Positions 1-7,808 are shown, numbered from the stretch's first letter. The stretch is 45,874 nt of DNA from Nonomuraea sp. MG754425 (GCF_021699195.1 NZ_SSXE01000066.1:1-45874), one strand, 5' to 3'. Notes: generated from the sequence alone by a model not told the origin. Made by a program: numbers and translations.

Positions 1-120
1 GGGGAGGAACTGGCCGGGGGCCGGGACCAGCGCATGCGGCTGATGGCCAAGGACGTCTACTCGGGGCAGAGCATCGAGATCGCCAGGATGCGCGACGTCA
101 TCAAGTCACTGCGGGCCTGA
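1..120 (+). CDS. DUF305-type protein, C-terminal fragment
   Basis: The first frame encodes 39 residues and stops at TGA 118-120; the start lies outside the window. The tail reads about RLMAKDVYSGQSIEIARMRD, which resembles the end of DUF305 proteins, where a helix carrying I-x-x-Q-x-x-E-I-x-x-M is typical (family knowledge). DUF305 proteins are usually small exported four-helix proteins, often near copper-handling genes, but nothing here shows export or partners. The gene is followed by four 11-bp repeats and a strong hairpin. Assignment rests only on this tail. Confidence 0.6.
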   Translation, partial: GEELAGGRDQRMRLMAKDVYSGQSIEIARMRDVIKSLRA

Positions 121-129
121 GCGCCCGCG

Positions 130-173
130 GCGGTTCAGGGGCGGTTCAGGGGCGGTTCGGCGGCGGTTCAGCG
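130..173. repeat. Four tandem 11-bp repeats
   Basis: Units GCGGTTCAGGG, GCGGTTCAGGG, GCGGTTCGGCG and GCGGTTCAGCG follow one another without gaps just after the DUF305-type stop codon. The first two are identical and the others differ at one or two positions. The array lies before the hairpin at 183-224. Confidence 0.8.
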
Positions 174-182
174 GAGCGTGAA

Positions 183-224
183 ATGCCTGGGGGAGGCTCC
201 GCGGACGGAACCTCCCCCAGGCAT
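183..224. terminator. Strong bidirectional terminator hairpin
   Basis: A perfect 14-bp inverted repeat (ATGCCTGGGGGAGG at 183-196, CCTCCCCCAGGCAT at 211-224) encloses a 14-nt loop, part of which can extend the stem past one mismatch. It lies between the rightward DUF305-type gene and the leftward ssgB, so it can serve both. There is no clear T tract, which is usual in high-GC actinobacteria. Confidence 0.8.
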
Positions 225-284
225 GATCACGTCCGGCCCCTTCACTTTCAAGATCGCCGGACGGCTGGTGCTCGTGCTACGGGC

Positions 285-701
285 TCAGGACGGCCAGAGC
301 ATGTTGGTCAGCTCGGCGTCGAGGTCCATGAAGTCGGTCTCCCGTCCGGCGGGGACCTTCTCGTAGGTCCGGTGGAGGAACTCGGTGAGGGGGGCCAGCG
401 GCACTTCGAACAGCGCCTGCCCGAACGGGGAGGTGAGACTGATGTGCAGAGTGCGCTCGCCGTCGGCGCGTGCGGGCCAGACCTGCACGTCACCGTCGCC
501 GACACGCCTCACGATGCCCACGGTCAGCAACTCGCGGGCGAAGATCCACTCGACCGGCTCGTCGTTCCCTACGTGGAAGGCCATGCGGATGGCGTATGGA
601 TCGTCGGCTGTGTAACTCAGTCCGGCGAGCAGGGGGACGGTAGTACGGTCGGGGACCACTAGCCGAAGGCCAAGCTCGGCAGAGACGGTGGTGCTGTTCA
701 T
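285..701 (-). CDS. ssgB: SsgB-like sporulation/cell division protein
   Basis: 138 residues, the usual size of SsgA-like proteins. The N-terminus MNSTTVSAELGLRLVV, the central VEWIFARELL and the C-terminal FMDLDAELTNML match the family pattern. In Streptomyces SsgB sits at the membrane and helps position FtsZ at sporulation septa (family knowledge). The frame stays open upstream to 818, but the family N-terminus fixes the start at ATG 701; no strong ribosome site is visible before it. The extra 39 codons are taken as leader. It is transcribed alone, with the shared hairpin at 183-224 downstream. The SsgA-like family assignment is firm; SsgB rather than a paralogue is likely because of the N-terminal match. 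Confidence 0.9.
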   Translation of the reverse strand: MNSTTVSAELGLRLVVPDRTTVPLLAGLSYTADDPYAIRMAFHVGNDEPVEWIFARELLTVGIVRRVGDGDVQVWPARADGERTLHISLTSPFGQALFEVPLAPLTEFLHRTYEKVPAGRETDFMDLDAELTNMLWPS

Positions 702-1102
702 CGTCAGCCAAACCTTTTCGTCGTAGGTCCCCTCTTCGGGGCTTTCACTGCTCTGACGGACTTCGCCCTGAGCTATGACGCGGAACGAAGAAACCTGTAG
801 GAAAGATTCCGCTCCCAAGGCCTTCTGTAACGCACATCACAGCGGGACATTTAGGCATCTACCAGGCTAAACGGCATCAATCGGGTCGTATTTACAAGGG
901 TTTTGCGTGCTGTGGAGCCTGCCCCGGACGCGTCGTCCATGAACGTTTCTCTGGAAGATCGTGTCCGATGTCTTCCGGGACAGGACGATGGTATGCCACC
1001 CACCCGCCGTGCCGATGGGCAACCGCCGCGTTTCACCCGAATCCCTCTGACTGGTCACCCTCTGAGAGGCGCGCGGACGCGAGGCCGCCGTCGATCAACC
1101 GG
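702..1102. other. Non-coding gap between ssgB and tRNA-Val
   Basis: This stretch holds the ssgB leader and promoter region (leftward) and the DNA before the tRNA promoter. It is less GC-rich than the rest near 830-905. Short open frames on both strands lack ribosome sites and family-like sequence. I could not pick a convincing ssgB promoter. Confidence 0.5.
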
Positions 1103-1132
1103 TTCGCTGTAGCAGTCGGAGTGCGGTATGGT
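1103..1132 (+). promoter_or_regulatory. Promoter of tRNA-Val
   Basis: TTCGCT (1103-1108) and TATGGT (1127-1132) are separated by 18 bp, close to the TTGACN/TANNNT housekeeping pattern. Transcription would begin near 1139, about 28 nt before the mature tRNA. Confidence 0.5.
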
Positions 1133-1166
1133 TTTCCACGTCGGCAGCACGACGGGCCGACGGGGC

Positions 1167-1238
1167 GGGCGATTAGCTCAGCGGGAGAGCGCTTCGTTCA
1201 CACCGAAGAGGTCACTGGTTCGATCCCAGTATCGCCCA
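1167..1238 (+). tRNA. tRNA-Val (anticodon CAC)
   Basis: A full cloverleaf is visible. The acceptor arm is GGGCGAT (1167-1173) with ATCGCCC (1231-1237), and the D arm contains TAGCTCAGCGGGAGAGC. The anticodon stem CTTCG/CGAAG encloses loop TTCACAC, giving anticodon CAC, and the T loop is GGTTCGATCCC. The discriminator is A1238 and CCA is not encoded. It reads GUG valine codons, which are heavily used here. Confidence 0.96.
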
Positions 1239-1247
1239 CCGCAGGTG

Positions 1248-1281
1248 GAGGCCGTTTCCCTGAGGGGAAACGGCCTCTTTT
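1248..1281 (+). terminator. Intrinsic terminator of tRNA-Val
   Basis: A perfect 13-bp stem (GAGGCCGTTTCCC with GGGAAACGGCCTC) with a 4-nt TGAG loop is followed by TTTT. It starts 10 nt after the tRNA and is the clearest textbook terminator in the window. Confidence 0.93.
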
Positions 1282-1373
1282 GCTGTTCGGTATCTCTGAT
1301 CGTTTGGAATGCCGCTAATGATCGTCGGCCTGCTCCGCCGATCATCCCCATCCGGCGAATCAGTTGGGGAGGT

Positions 1374-1799
1374 TCACGGCTTCCATGCCTGTTTGAAGCC
1401 TTTGTGATCGCTCCACCGCTGGGCCATCTCCCACGCCGTCCCGCGGGCGAACCCGACCAGAGGCGGGACACCGGACGACATCTCCTCCTCGCACCGCGCG
1501 AGCGTCGCGCGCCGGGCCCGTACGTCGCGGAGCGTGCGGGCGGGGTCGTGGCGTGCGATGTGCTCGGCGTCGGCCATGGACTGCGAGTGGCCGGCGTCGC
1601 CGGTGATGCACACGGCCCCGGCGAAGAATGACGGGCCTCCGTAGCCGACGAACTCCTGGCCGTTGGTCATGGTGACGAAGTCCTCCCCGTCGTACCACTC
1701 CTTGCTGGGGTCGTAGGACCATGGCCCCGGCGTGGCCGCGGTCGCGCTCGCCTCCTCTTCGTCGAGCCGGGAGCGCACGAACGCGAGCAGTTCATCCAT
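1374..1799 (-). CDS. DUF6221 family protein
   Basis: 141 residues. The N-terminus MDELLAFVRSRLDEEE, the TPGPW segment and the mid-protein HIARHDPARTLRDV (around residues 79-92) are typical of DUF6221, a small actinobacterial family of unknown function. There is no signal peptide or membrane segment. GGGGAGGAG just before ATG 1799 is a good ribosome site. The upstream minus-strand frame that overlaps it is doubtful. Function unknown. Confidence 0.85.
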   Translation of the reverse strand: MDELLAFVRSRLDEEEASATAATPGPWSYDPSKEWYDGEDFVTMTNGQEFVGYGGPSFFAGAVCITGDAGHSQSMADAEHIARHDPARTLRDVRARRATLARCEEEMSSGVPPLVGFARGTAWEMAQRWSDHKGFKQAWKP

Positions 1800-2044
1800 C
1801 GGCCGTCTCCTCCCCGACTTCGGCGATCTTCACGTTCGGCTGTCCCGGCGACAAGCCACTCCATGAACGTTTCCGCGTCCTCGGCCCGAGGAAACTCGGC
1901 CCACTCGCCGGAACCATTGCGATCATAGGTGACCTCGTGCGGCTGATCCCCGCCCCGGTCAAGGGAGCGGGCTACGCGTGCCTGGACCTTGACGGCCTGT
2001 CGCCCGCTGCGAGGCCGGAGTTGGCGGTGGGAGTGTGGTGACAT
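1667..2044 (-). CDS. Doubtful hypothetical frame upstream of the DUF6221 gene
   Basis: An open frame of 125 codons starts at ATG 2044 and ends inside the DUF6221 gene, overlapping it by 133 nt in another frame. The first 80 residues look protein-like (VTYDRNGSGEWAEFPRAEDA then ETFMEWL), while the last 40 are Arg/Pro-rich and look like out-of-frame translation. It may be a real gene whose stop has been lost or frameshifted, or a remnant. I do not recognise the family. It would be transcribed with the DUF6221 gene. Confidence 0.3.
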   Translation of the reverse strand: MSPHSHRQLRPRSGRQAVKVQARVARSLDRGGDQPHEVTYDRNGSGEWAEFPRAEDAETFMEWLVAGTAEREDRRSRGGDGRWMNCSRSCAPGSTKRRRARPRPRRGHGPTTPARSGTTGRTSSP

Positions 2045-2108
2045 TTCTTGACCTTGTCAGGACGAGTCAGCAATGATCATCGCCGAACCCGCCGAAAGGT
2101 GATCAAAA

Positions 2109-3584
2109 GTGCGACTCTTAAGCACGAAGGCAGCACGGGCCGTGGCCCTGGCCGCCGTCCTGGCCGCCGCGCCCCTCAGCCTCACCCCACCCGCCACCGC
2201 GAGCACGACCACCGCGAGCACGACGACCGCCGCGAGCGCCGTCGCCGCAGCGCAGCTCATCGCGAACGGCACCTTCACCGGCTCCACCGCCCCCTGGGCA
2301 ACCATCGGCCAGACCGCGCTGTCGGCCGAGTCCGACCGCATGCGGGCCGAGGTGACGGCGGTGGTGGCCAACCCGTGGGACGCCATGGTGGCCGCCCCCA
2401 CCACGGCCGCCCTGATCCCGGGCAGGAGCTACACCCTCTCCTTCGACGCCTACTCCACCGTCGCCTTCACGGCCAGGACCACGGTCCAGTACGCGGCCAC
2501 CCCGAGCGGCAACCAGTCGCTGGCCGCCGACGTGCCGCTGACCACGGCGAGCAGGCGTCACAGCATCCCGTTCACGGCCGCGGCGGCCTCCGACACGGCG
2601 GCCGAGGTGACCTTCCAGCTCGGCGGGTCCGGCGCCCGGCCGGTGGTCCGGTTCGACAACGTCTCGCTGATGGAGACGCAGGCGACCCGCCCGTCCGACC
2701 TGTACGTGTCCCCGCTGTCGAACCCCGCCCGGTGGGCCGCGCAGCACTCCGGCACCACCACCGGGCAGGCCATCATGTCGGGCATCGGCAGCAAGCCGAT
2801 CTTCGAGTGGTTCGGCGGCTGGTTCGGCGACCTGACGCTGGCCGTGGACGCGTACGTCGGCGCCGCCCAGGCCCAGGACCGGCTGCCGATGCTGGTGGCG
2901 TACAACATCCCCAACCGTGACGCGTGCGCGGGCCACTCGGGCGGGGGCGCGGGTGACGCGGCCGGGTACCACGCCTGGATCACCGAGTTCGCGCGGGCGA
3001 TCGGCAACCGGCACGCCGTCGTCGTGCTGGAGCCGGACGGCGTCGCCGCCGCCGGGTGCGTGACGCAGATCGGCAAGGACCCGGAGGATCAGTACCGGAT
3101 GCTGCTGGACGCCACGCAGGTGCTGCGCGCGCAGGCGCCGAACGCGTGGGTCTACCTCGACGCGGGCAACGCCACCTGGATCCCGGCCGCTCAGATGGCG
3201 CCGCTGCTGGTGAAGTCGGGCGTCGCCGGCACGCGCGGCTTCTCGGTGAACGTCTCCAACTACCTCACCACCGCTGACAGCGAGACGTACGCGGCGGCGG
3301 TCAAGGGCCTGCTGCAGGGCTCGGTGGGCGCGAAGACGTACGTGATCGACACGAGCCGGAACGGCAACGGCCCCTACACGGACGACACACCCGGCGACAA
3401 CTGGTGCAACCCGCCCGGACGCAAGCTCGGGACCCCGCCGCAGCGGCAGACGACCGGGGCCGAGTACCTGTTCTGGGTCAAGGTGCCGGGTGACTCCGAC
3501 GGGCCGTGCGGGATCGCCGGCTCGACCCCGGCGGGCGAGTTCAGCCCCGACCTGGCCATGGCCCTGATCAACGGAAACCCGTGA
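2109..3584 (+). CDS. Secreted GH6 cellulase (1,4-beta-glucanase/cellobiohydrolase)
   Basis: 491 residues. It has a signal peptide (charged start, hydrophobic run, Ala-rich cleavage area near residue 32), a Thr/Ala linker, a beta-sandwich of CBM4/9 type (about 45-190) and a GH6 catalytic domain (about 200-490). GH6 marks include YNIPNRDAC with D271, and LEPDG with E308-P309-D310, the expected catalytic acid region. Further marks are LDAGNATW, DTSRNGNGP and the WCNPPGRKLG substrate loop. GH6 enzymes cut beta-1,4-glucan with inversion (family knowledge). GTG 2109 follows GAAAGGTG at 2094-2101. Its stop overlaps the start of the next gene. Endo or exo mode cannot be told by eye. Confidence 0.93.
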   Translation: MRLLSTKAARAVALAAVLAAAPLSLTPPATASTTTASTTTAASAVAAAQLIANGTFTGSTAPWATIGQTALSAESDRMRAEVTAVVANPWDAMVAAPTTAALIPGRSYTLSFDAYSTVAFTARTTVQYAATPSGNQSLAADVPLTTASRRHSIPFTAAAASDTAAEVTFQLGGSGARPVVRFDNVSLMETQATRPSDLYVSPLSNPARWAAQHSGTTTGQAIMSGIGSKPIFEWFGGWFGDLTLAVDAYVGAAQAQDRLPMLVAYNIPNRDACAGHSGGGAGDAAGYHAWITEFARAIGNRHAVVVLEPDGVAAAGCVTQIGKDPEDQYRMLLDATQVLRAQAPNAWVYLDAGNATWIPAAQMAPLLVKSGVAGTRGFSVNVSNYLTTADSETYAAAVKGLLQGSVGAKTYVIDTSRNGNGPYTDDTPGDNWCNPPGRKLGTPPQRQTTGAEYLFWVKVPGDSDGPCGIAGSTPAGEFSPDLAMALINGNP

Positions 3585-4933
3585 GGACGCGTGGGTGGTA
3601 CGCGGCGGGGGTCTGCGCGCTCGTCCTCGTGGTCTCGGGCCTGATCGCCGCCCCGGCCGCCGCCGCGGCCCCCGTCACCTACTACGTCGACAGCGCCGGC
3701 GGCCAGGACGCGAACGCGGGCACCTCCGAGACGTCCGCCTGGCGCACGCTGGCCAGGGCGAACGCGGCGACCCTGACCCCCGGCTCCAGGCTGCTGCTGC
3801 GCAGGGGCGGCACGTGGGCGGAGCGGCTGGTGGTGGACGAGTCCGGCACACAGGACGCCCCCATCGTCGTGGACGCCTACGGCACCGGGGCCATGCCGGT
3901 GCTCAAGGGCAGCGACGAGGAGTCCTGCGTGCTGCTGTCCGGCGACCACATCGACGTCCTCAACCTGCACGTCGGCGTGGAGGGCGCGGAGCGCTGCGAA
4001 TGGTCCGGGTTCACGGTGGAGGGCAGCCACAACTTCCTGCACCGCAACTACATCACCGGCGCGTCGGCCGGGGTGTACATCGGCGAGCAGGCCGGATACA
4101 CCTCGGTCAACAGCAACGACTTCGTGAACAACAACGTCATGAGCGTGAACACGGACGCGTCGGAGATGGGCGAGGAGTACGCCAACGACGATTCGGGCGC
4201 CTTCGCCATCCTGGTCCACGGCGACGACTCCGAGATCTCGTGGAACGACATCAGGGGCTCGATCGCGCCGAGCTTCGACTACGTGTGGGACGGCGCGGCC
4301 GTCGAGATCTTCCGGGGCTCGCGCAACTGGGTGCACCACAACATCTCGGTCGACAACGACACCTTCACCGAACTCGGCACCGAGACCCTGCCGACGGGCG
4401 AGTCCAAGGATCCGGACGGCACCGCGGACAACGTGTTCGAGTACAACGCGGTCTACGGTGAGCGCGCCAGGTCGGCGCTGGTCACCAGGGGGCCGTACCG
4501 CGAGACGCCCGACAGGCAGATCGAGCCGAACGGTCCCGTGCTGCGCACGGTCTTCCGCAACAACTCGGTCTACCTGCCCAACGAGGACGCCGAGGGCGTC
4601 GTCTGCGACGCCACCTGCACCGACGAGCACCTGACCATGACCCAGAACGCCATCCATGCCAGGAAGAAGAGCGCCTACGGGCCGGGCGTGACGGCGGCGC
4701 ACAACTCCTACAACGTGCTGGACGGAGACCAGTACCAGATGGGCGACGACGGCACCGGCAACGTCTTCGACGACCCGCGCTTCGACCCGGCCGCCCCGCT
4801 CCTGCTGCTCGCCGGCAGCAGGGCGATCGGCCTGGGCCGGCAGGCGTACGGCGAGATCGCGCTGAACGGCGTCGCCGTCGGCGCGGACGGCGGCATCGAG
4901 GCCGGCGCCTACGAGTACGTGGCCACCCGATGA
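3581..4933 (+). CDS. Secreted right-handed parallel beta-helix protein
   Basis: 450 residues if it starts at GTG 3581, which overlaps the GH6 stop codon (GTGA) and has GGAAA 5 nt upstream. A signal peptide (VLVVSGLIAAPAAAAA) is followed by YYVDSAGGQDANAGTSETSA, the usual entry to pectate-lyase-like beta-helix proteins. Asn-rich rungs such as NFLHRNYITG and NSNDFVNNNVM run along the rest. Such proteins are often polysaccharide lyases or hydrolases, but no family-specific catalytic set is recognised. Coupling to the cellulase suggests a joint role in plant cell wall breakdown (inference). The frame continues upstream, but those codons belong to the GH6 gene. Confidence 0.85.
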   Translation: MRTRGWYAAGVCALVLVVSGLIAAPAAAAAPVTYYVDSAGGQDANAGTSETSAWRTLARANAATLTPGSRLLLRRGGTWAERLVVDESGTQDAPIVVDAYGTGAMPVLKGSDEESCVLLSGDHIDVLNLHVGVEGAERCEWSGFTVEGSHNFLHRNYITGASAGVYIGEQAGYTSVNSNDFVNNNVMSVNTDASEMGEEYANDDSGAFAILVHGDDSEISWNDIRGSIAPSFDYVWDGAAVEIFRGSRNWVHHNISVDNDTFTELGTETLPTGESKDPDGTADNVFEYNAVYGERARSALVTRGPYRETPDRQIEPNGPVLRTVFRNNSVYLPNEDAEGVVCDATCTDEHLTMTQNAIHARKKSAYGPGVTAAHNSYNVLDGDQYQMGDDGTGNVFDDPRFDPAAPLLLLAGSRAIGLGRQAYGEIALNGVAVGADGGIEAGAYEYVATR

Positions 4934-4959
4934 CCCGCCGCTGACCGGCGCGGGCCCAT

Positions 4960-4998
4960 GGCCGGCGAGGCCGGGCACGTCCCCCGGCCTCGCCGGCC
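4960..4998 (+). terminator. Strong hairpin after the GH6/beta-helix pair
   Basis: A perfect 16-bp inverted repeat (GGCCGGCGAGGCCGGG at 4960-4975, CCCGGCCTCGCCGGCC at 4983-4998) encloses a 7-nt loop 26 nt after the stop codon. Only a weak T-rich stretch follows. Confidence 0.8.
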
Positions 4999-5031
4999 GA
5001 TTCCCATCTTTCCCGGCGCTCCGCCCCGACA

Positions 5032-5037
5032 TATGAT
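5032..5037 (+). promoter_or_regulatory. Putative -10 of the trypsin-like gene
   Basis: TATGAT lies in a locally AT-rich ATATGATCTT segment after the hairpin, 35 nt before the start codon. A convincing -35 is not visible. Confidence 0.4.
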
Positions 5038-5072
5038 CTTGGCCGGTTCACGACTGAACGGGGAGATCGAGC

Positions 5073-6107
5073 ATGAGACGCACCCTGATCGCATTAGGCG
5101 TCGGCCTCGGGCTGGCGGGGTCCACCGCCGTCGCGGCGCCGGCCCAGGCCGCCCCGCCGGTGGCCGCCGTCACGCTGAGCACCACGGCCCAGGCGGTGGA
5201 GACCGCGCGGTTCTGGCTGGCCGACGGGGGCGCCAACCTCGCCGCCGCGACACCGTACACCGTGCGGACGGCCGCCTCGGCGCAGCGGACGTCCACCACG
5301 CCCGAGCCGGACGGCACGCCGGGCCAGGTCGTGCCGCTGAGCCCCGCCACGGAGGGGGAGGCGCCCACGACCTCGGGCAAGGTGTTCTTCGTCGCCGCCG
5401 ACGGCCTGCCCCACTGGTGCACCGGCAGCGCCGTCCACAACCAGTACCGCAACCTCGTCGCCACCGCCGGTCACTGCGTGTTCGACCTCGCGGGCGAGAC
5501 CACCGCGCACTCCCGGATCGCCTTCGTGCCCGGCTACTCCGGCGGCGTGGCCCCCAAGGGCCTGTACGCCGGCAAGCAGGCCACCGCGCACCAGGACCTC
5601 ACCCTGTTCCGCGACCACGACCGTGACTTCGCGTTCGTGAACGTCTTCAGCGGCGTCGTCGCCGATCCTGCGGGCGTGCTGAGCGACCTCGGGCGGCTGG
5701 CTGACAACGTGGGCGCGCAGGGCTTCGGCTGGAACCAGCCGCCGGCCCCCGCGTTCGACGTCTTCGGCTACCCGGCCGGCTCCCACCCCGACGGGAGTTC
5801 GCCCTACACGGGCCAGAGCCTCGAACGGTCCACGGGCGCGGCGACCGGCGTGGCCGTCTCCGACCCGGTGGCCGAGCGGCTCGTCGGCGTCGGCTCGCCG
5901 TTCACGGGTGCGGGCTCGCTCGGCTCGGCCTGGATGTCCGGCTACGACGAAGGTCTCGGGCTCGGCTACCTCACCGGCGTCACGATGAGCGTCTCCGACA
6001 CCGACGGCGACGAGCGCTACGACACCGGGCTCTCCCCGTACTTCGACCGGGAGGCGGCCCTGATCTTCAAGGCCGCCTCCGTCGTCTGGACGGGCCGCCT
6101 CACCTGA
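5073..6107 (+). CDS. Secreted trypsin-like (S1) protein with degenerate serine motif
   Basis: 344 residues with a signal peptide (cleavage near AAPAQA, residue about 27). The chymotrypsin-fold marks are WCTGSAV, ATAGHC (catalytic H134, C135) and DRDFAFV (D185). Where relatives carry a MTGGSSGGPW-type motif with the nucleophile, this protein has FTGAGSLGSAW (residues 277-287), and the Cys usually preceding it is Ser. Counting back from the conserved Trp, Leu283 falls at the nucleophile position, although S282 or S285 might substitute if the loop shifts. It may be an inactive homologue. GGGGAG at 5058-5063 supports ATG 5073. It is convergent with the next gene. Confidence 0.8.
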   Translation: MRRTLIALGVGLGLAGSTAVAAPAQAAPPVAAVTLSTTAQAVETARFWLADGGANLAAATPYTVRTAASAQRTSTTPEPDGTPGQVVPLSPATEGEAPTTSGKVFFVAADGLPHWCTGSAVHNQYRNLVATAGHCVFDLAGETTAHSRIAFVPGYSGGVAPKGLYAGKQATAHQDLTLFRDHDRDFAFVNVFSGVVADPAGVLSDLGRLADNVGAQGFGWNQPPAPAFDVFGYPAGSHPDGSSPYTGQSLERSTGAATGVAVSDPVAERLVGVGSPFTGAGSLGSAWMSGYDEGLGLGYLTGVTMSVSDTDGDERYDTGLSPYFDREAALIFKAASVVWTGRLT

Positions 6108-6132
6108 TCGGCCGCACGCCGCGGGCCGGAGG

Positions 6133-6888
6133 TCAGGAGAGCGTCCACTCGCCCGTCTGGCCGGCCGGCCCGCCGCTCGGCCCGAACCGGAAGGTGACGG
6201 GCTGGGCCGGCTCCGGGAGCTCGAACACGATCACGCCCGTGCGCGAGTCCCCGGCGGCGACGGTCACGCTGCCGCCGAAGCCCTGGCCCTCGCCGACGTC
6301 GGCCAGGGCGCTGCGGTACTGCCTGCCTGCGCCGTCGATGAGCACGGCGCCGGCGGCCGGGGCGTCGCCGTAGGCGGTCTGGCCCGTGTTGGCGAGCGTG
6401 ATCTCCACGGCGACGAGCTTGTTCCCGGCCTGCGGACGGACGAGTTCGGAGGCGGGGGTGGCCGGGTTGACCAGGCGGTTCACGGTCGCGTTCACGCGGA
6501 GGGCGGGGTCGGCGCCCTGGAGTGGGAGCGTCCCGCCGACGGCGGCCCGCGCCTGGGCCGGCGGGCCCACGGCATCGTCCGCCGCCGGTGGCTGGGCCGC
6601 CGGGTCGCCGGTTCCCGGGCTCGCCAGCGGGTCGCGGGAGGGCATGACCATGTTCGGCGCGTCCGCCTCGACGGCCGGTGTGCTCCGGCCGGTGTCCGTC
6701 AGGACCATCACCACGGCGGCGCCGGCGCCCAGGAGCAGCAGCGGGACGCCGACCGCGAGCAGCACGACCAGCGCCACGGCGTCACGCGGCGACCCCGGCG
6801 GCTCCTGAGGCGGGACACGGGGAACCTGCGGCGGCCGGTACGGCGGCGGCGGTCCGTACGGGCCTGACGGCAGGGGCGGATATCCCAT
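6133..6888 (-). CDS. Membrane-anchored DUF4352-like protein
   Basis: 251 residues. A Pro-rich cytoplasmic N-terminus (about 1-35) is followed by one membrane helix (about 37-62). A disordered Pro/Ala linker comes next, then a C-terminal beta-sandwich (about 120-251) containing NKLVAVEITLANTGQTAYGD and GVIVFELPEPAQPVTFRFG, the pattern of DUF4352 domains. These extracellular immunoglobulin-like domains are widespread in actinobacteria and have no defined reaction. ATG 6888 is preceded by AGGAG. It is divergent from the SDR gene, with 115 bp between them. Confidence 0.82.
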   Translation of the reverse strand: MGYPPLPSGPYGPPPPYRPPQVPRVPPQEPPGSPRDAVALVVLLAVGVPLLLLGAGAAVVMVLTDTGRSTPAVEADAPNMVMPSRDPLASPGTGDPAAQPPAADDAVGPPAQARAAVGGTLPLQGADPALRVNATVNRLVNPATPASELVRPQAGNKLVAVEITLANTGQTAYGDAPAAGAVLIDGAGRQYRSALADVGEGQGFGGSVTVAAGDSRTGVIVFELPEPAQPVTFRFGPSGGPAGQTGEWTLS

Positions 6889-6990
6889 GGCGCGACTCCT
6901 GACAGGGGACGGGAATGTCAGGACGTTCCACACCCGCGGCCGGTTGTCCGCCGGCGGGGACCGGGATGACGACGTGGTCGGTTGATCCCC

Positions 6991-6996
6991 TAATGT
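6991..6996 (+). promoter_or_regulatory. -10 of a leaderless SDR transcript
   Basis: TAATGT ends exactly 7 nt before ATG 7004, and no ribosome site lies between. This spacing is what a transcript starting at the A of ATG needs. ATGACG at 6966-6971 is a possible, slightly distant -35. Confidence 0.5.
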
Positions 6997-7003
6997 GCGG
7001 TAA

Positions 7004-7750
7004 ATGAGTGGACGTGGAGTTCTTGTCACAGGGGCGTCGAGAGGGATCGGGCGGGCCGTCACGGCGGCCTTCGCCGCGCAGGGGGACCGGGTCGCGATCC
7101 ACCATCGCGACTCCGCCGAGGCGGCCGGGTCCCTGCTCGGCGAGTTGCCGGGGGAGGGGCACGCCGTCGTCCAGGCCGACCTGGCCGACCCCGAGGGCGT
7201 CAGGAGCATGGTGGACGCGGCGGCGGCGGAGCTGGGCGGGCGGATCGACGTGGTCGTGAACAACGCGGGCGTGTTCTTCCACCACCCCGTCGCCGAGACG
7301 TCGTACGAGGAGTGGCAGGACGCCTGGCGGCGCACGCTGGAGGTGAACCTGTTCGGCGCGGCCAACGTCGTGTGGTGCGCGCTGCGGCACATGTCCGCCG
7401 GCGGCCGGATCGTCAACGTCTCCTCGCGCGGCGCGTTCCGCGGCGAGCCCGACGCCCCCGCCTACGGCGCGAGCAAGGCGGGCATGAACGCCCTGGGCCA
7501 GTCGCTCGCGATCGCGCTGGCCCCGCGTGGCATCGGGGTGGCGGGCGTGGCCCCCGGCTTCGTCGAGACCGACATGACGAACGAGCACCTCAAGGCCCCG
7601 CGCGGTGACGCGATCCGCGCGCAGAGCCCGTTCGGCAGGGTGGCGCGCCCGGAGGAGATCGCCGCGGCGGTCGTCTACCTGGCCTCGCCGGACGCCGAGT
7701 GGGCCAGCGGAGCCGTGCTCGACCTGAACGGGGCCTCGTACCTGCGCTGA
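7004..7750 (+). CDS. SDR-family oxidoreductase (FabG-like)
   Basis: 248 residues, the usual size of classical short-chain dehydrogenases. TGASRGIG (about residues 9-16) is the NAD(P) glycine motif and NNAG (about 86-89) the fold marker. The catalytic set is a Ser in NVSSRG, Tyr in YGASK and the Lys four residues on. The C-terminal SGAVLDLNG segment is also typical. It probably reduces a 3-oxoacyl or keto substrate with NADPH; the substrate cannot be told. It seems leaderless and stands alone. Confidence 0.9.
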   Translation: MSGRGVLVTGASRGIGRAVTAAFAAQGDRVAIHHRDSAEAAGSLLGELPGEGHAVVQADLADPEGVRSMVDAAAAELGGRIDVVVNNAGVFFHHPVAETSYEEWQDAWRRTLEVNLFGAANVVWCALRHMSAGGRIVNVSSRGAFRGEPDAPAYGASKAGMNALGQSLAIALAPRGIGVAGVAPGFVETDMTNEHLKAPRGDAIRAQSPFGRVARPEEIAAAVVYLASPDAEWASGAVLDLNGASYLR

Positions 7751-7773
7751 CGCCGGAGCCCGAGCCGACAGAT

Positions 7774-7800
7774 CCGAAATTTCATGATCTTCCCGAAATT
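7774..7800. repeat. Direct repeat CCGAAATT in an AT-rich patch
   Basis: CCGAAATT occurs at 7774-7781 and 7793-7800, 19 bp apart, and the first copy overlaps the palindrome GAAATTTC. It lies just before the promoter of the next gene, so it could be an operator. Confidence 0.45.
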
Positions 7801-7808
7801 GAAGGCTA

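Noticed and set aside
968..1631. Open frames crossing tRNA-Val
   Set aside because: They read through the tRNA and its terminator hairpin, so they cannot be real genes.
3374..5032. A 552-codon open frame on the minus strand
   Set aside because: It runs antisense to the GH6 and beta-helix genes, is low in complexity and has no recognisable domain.
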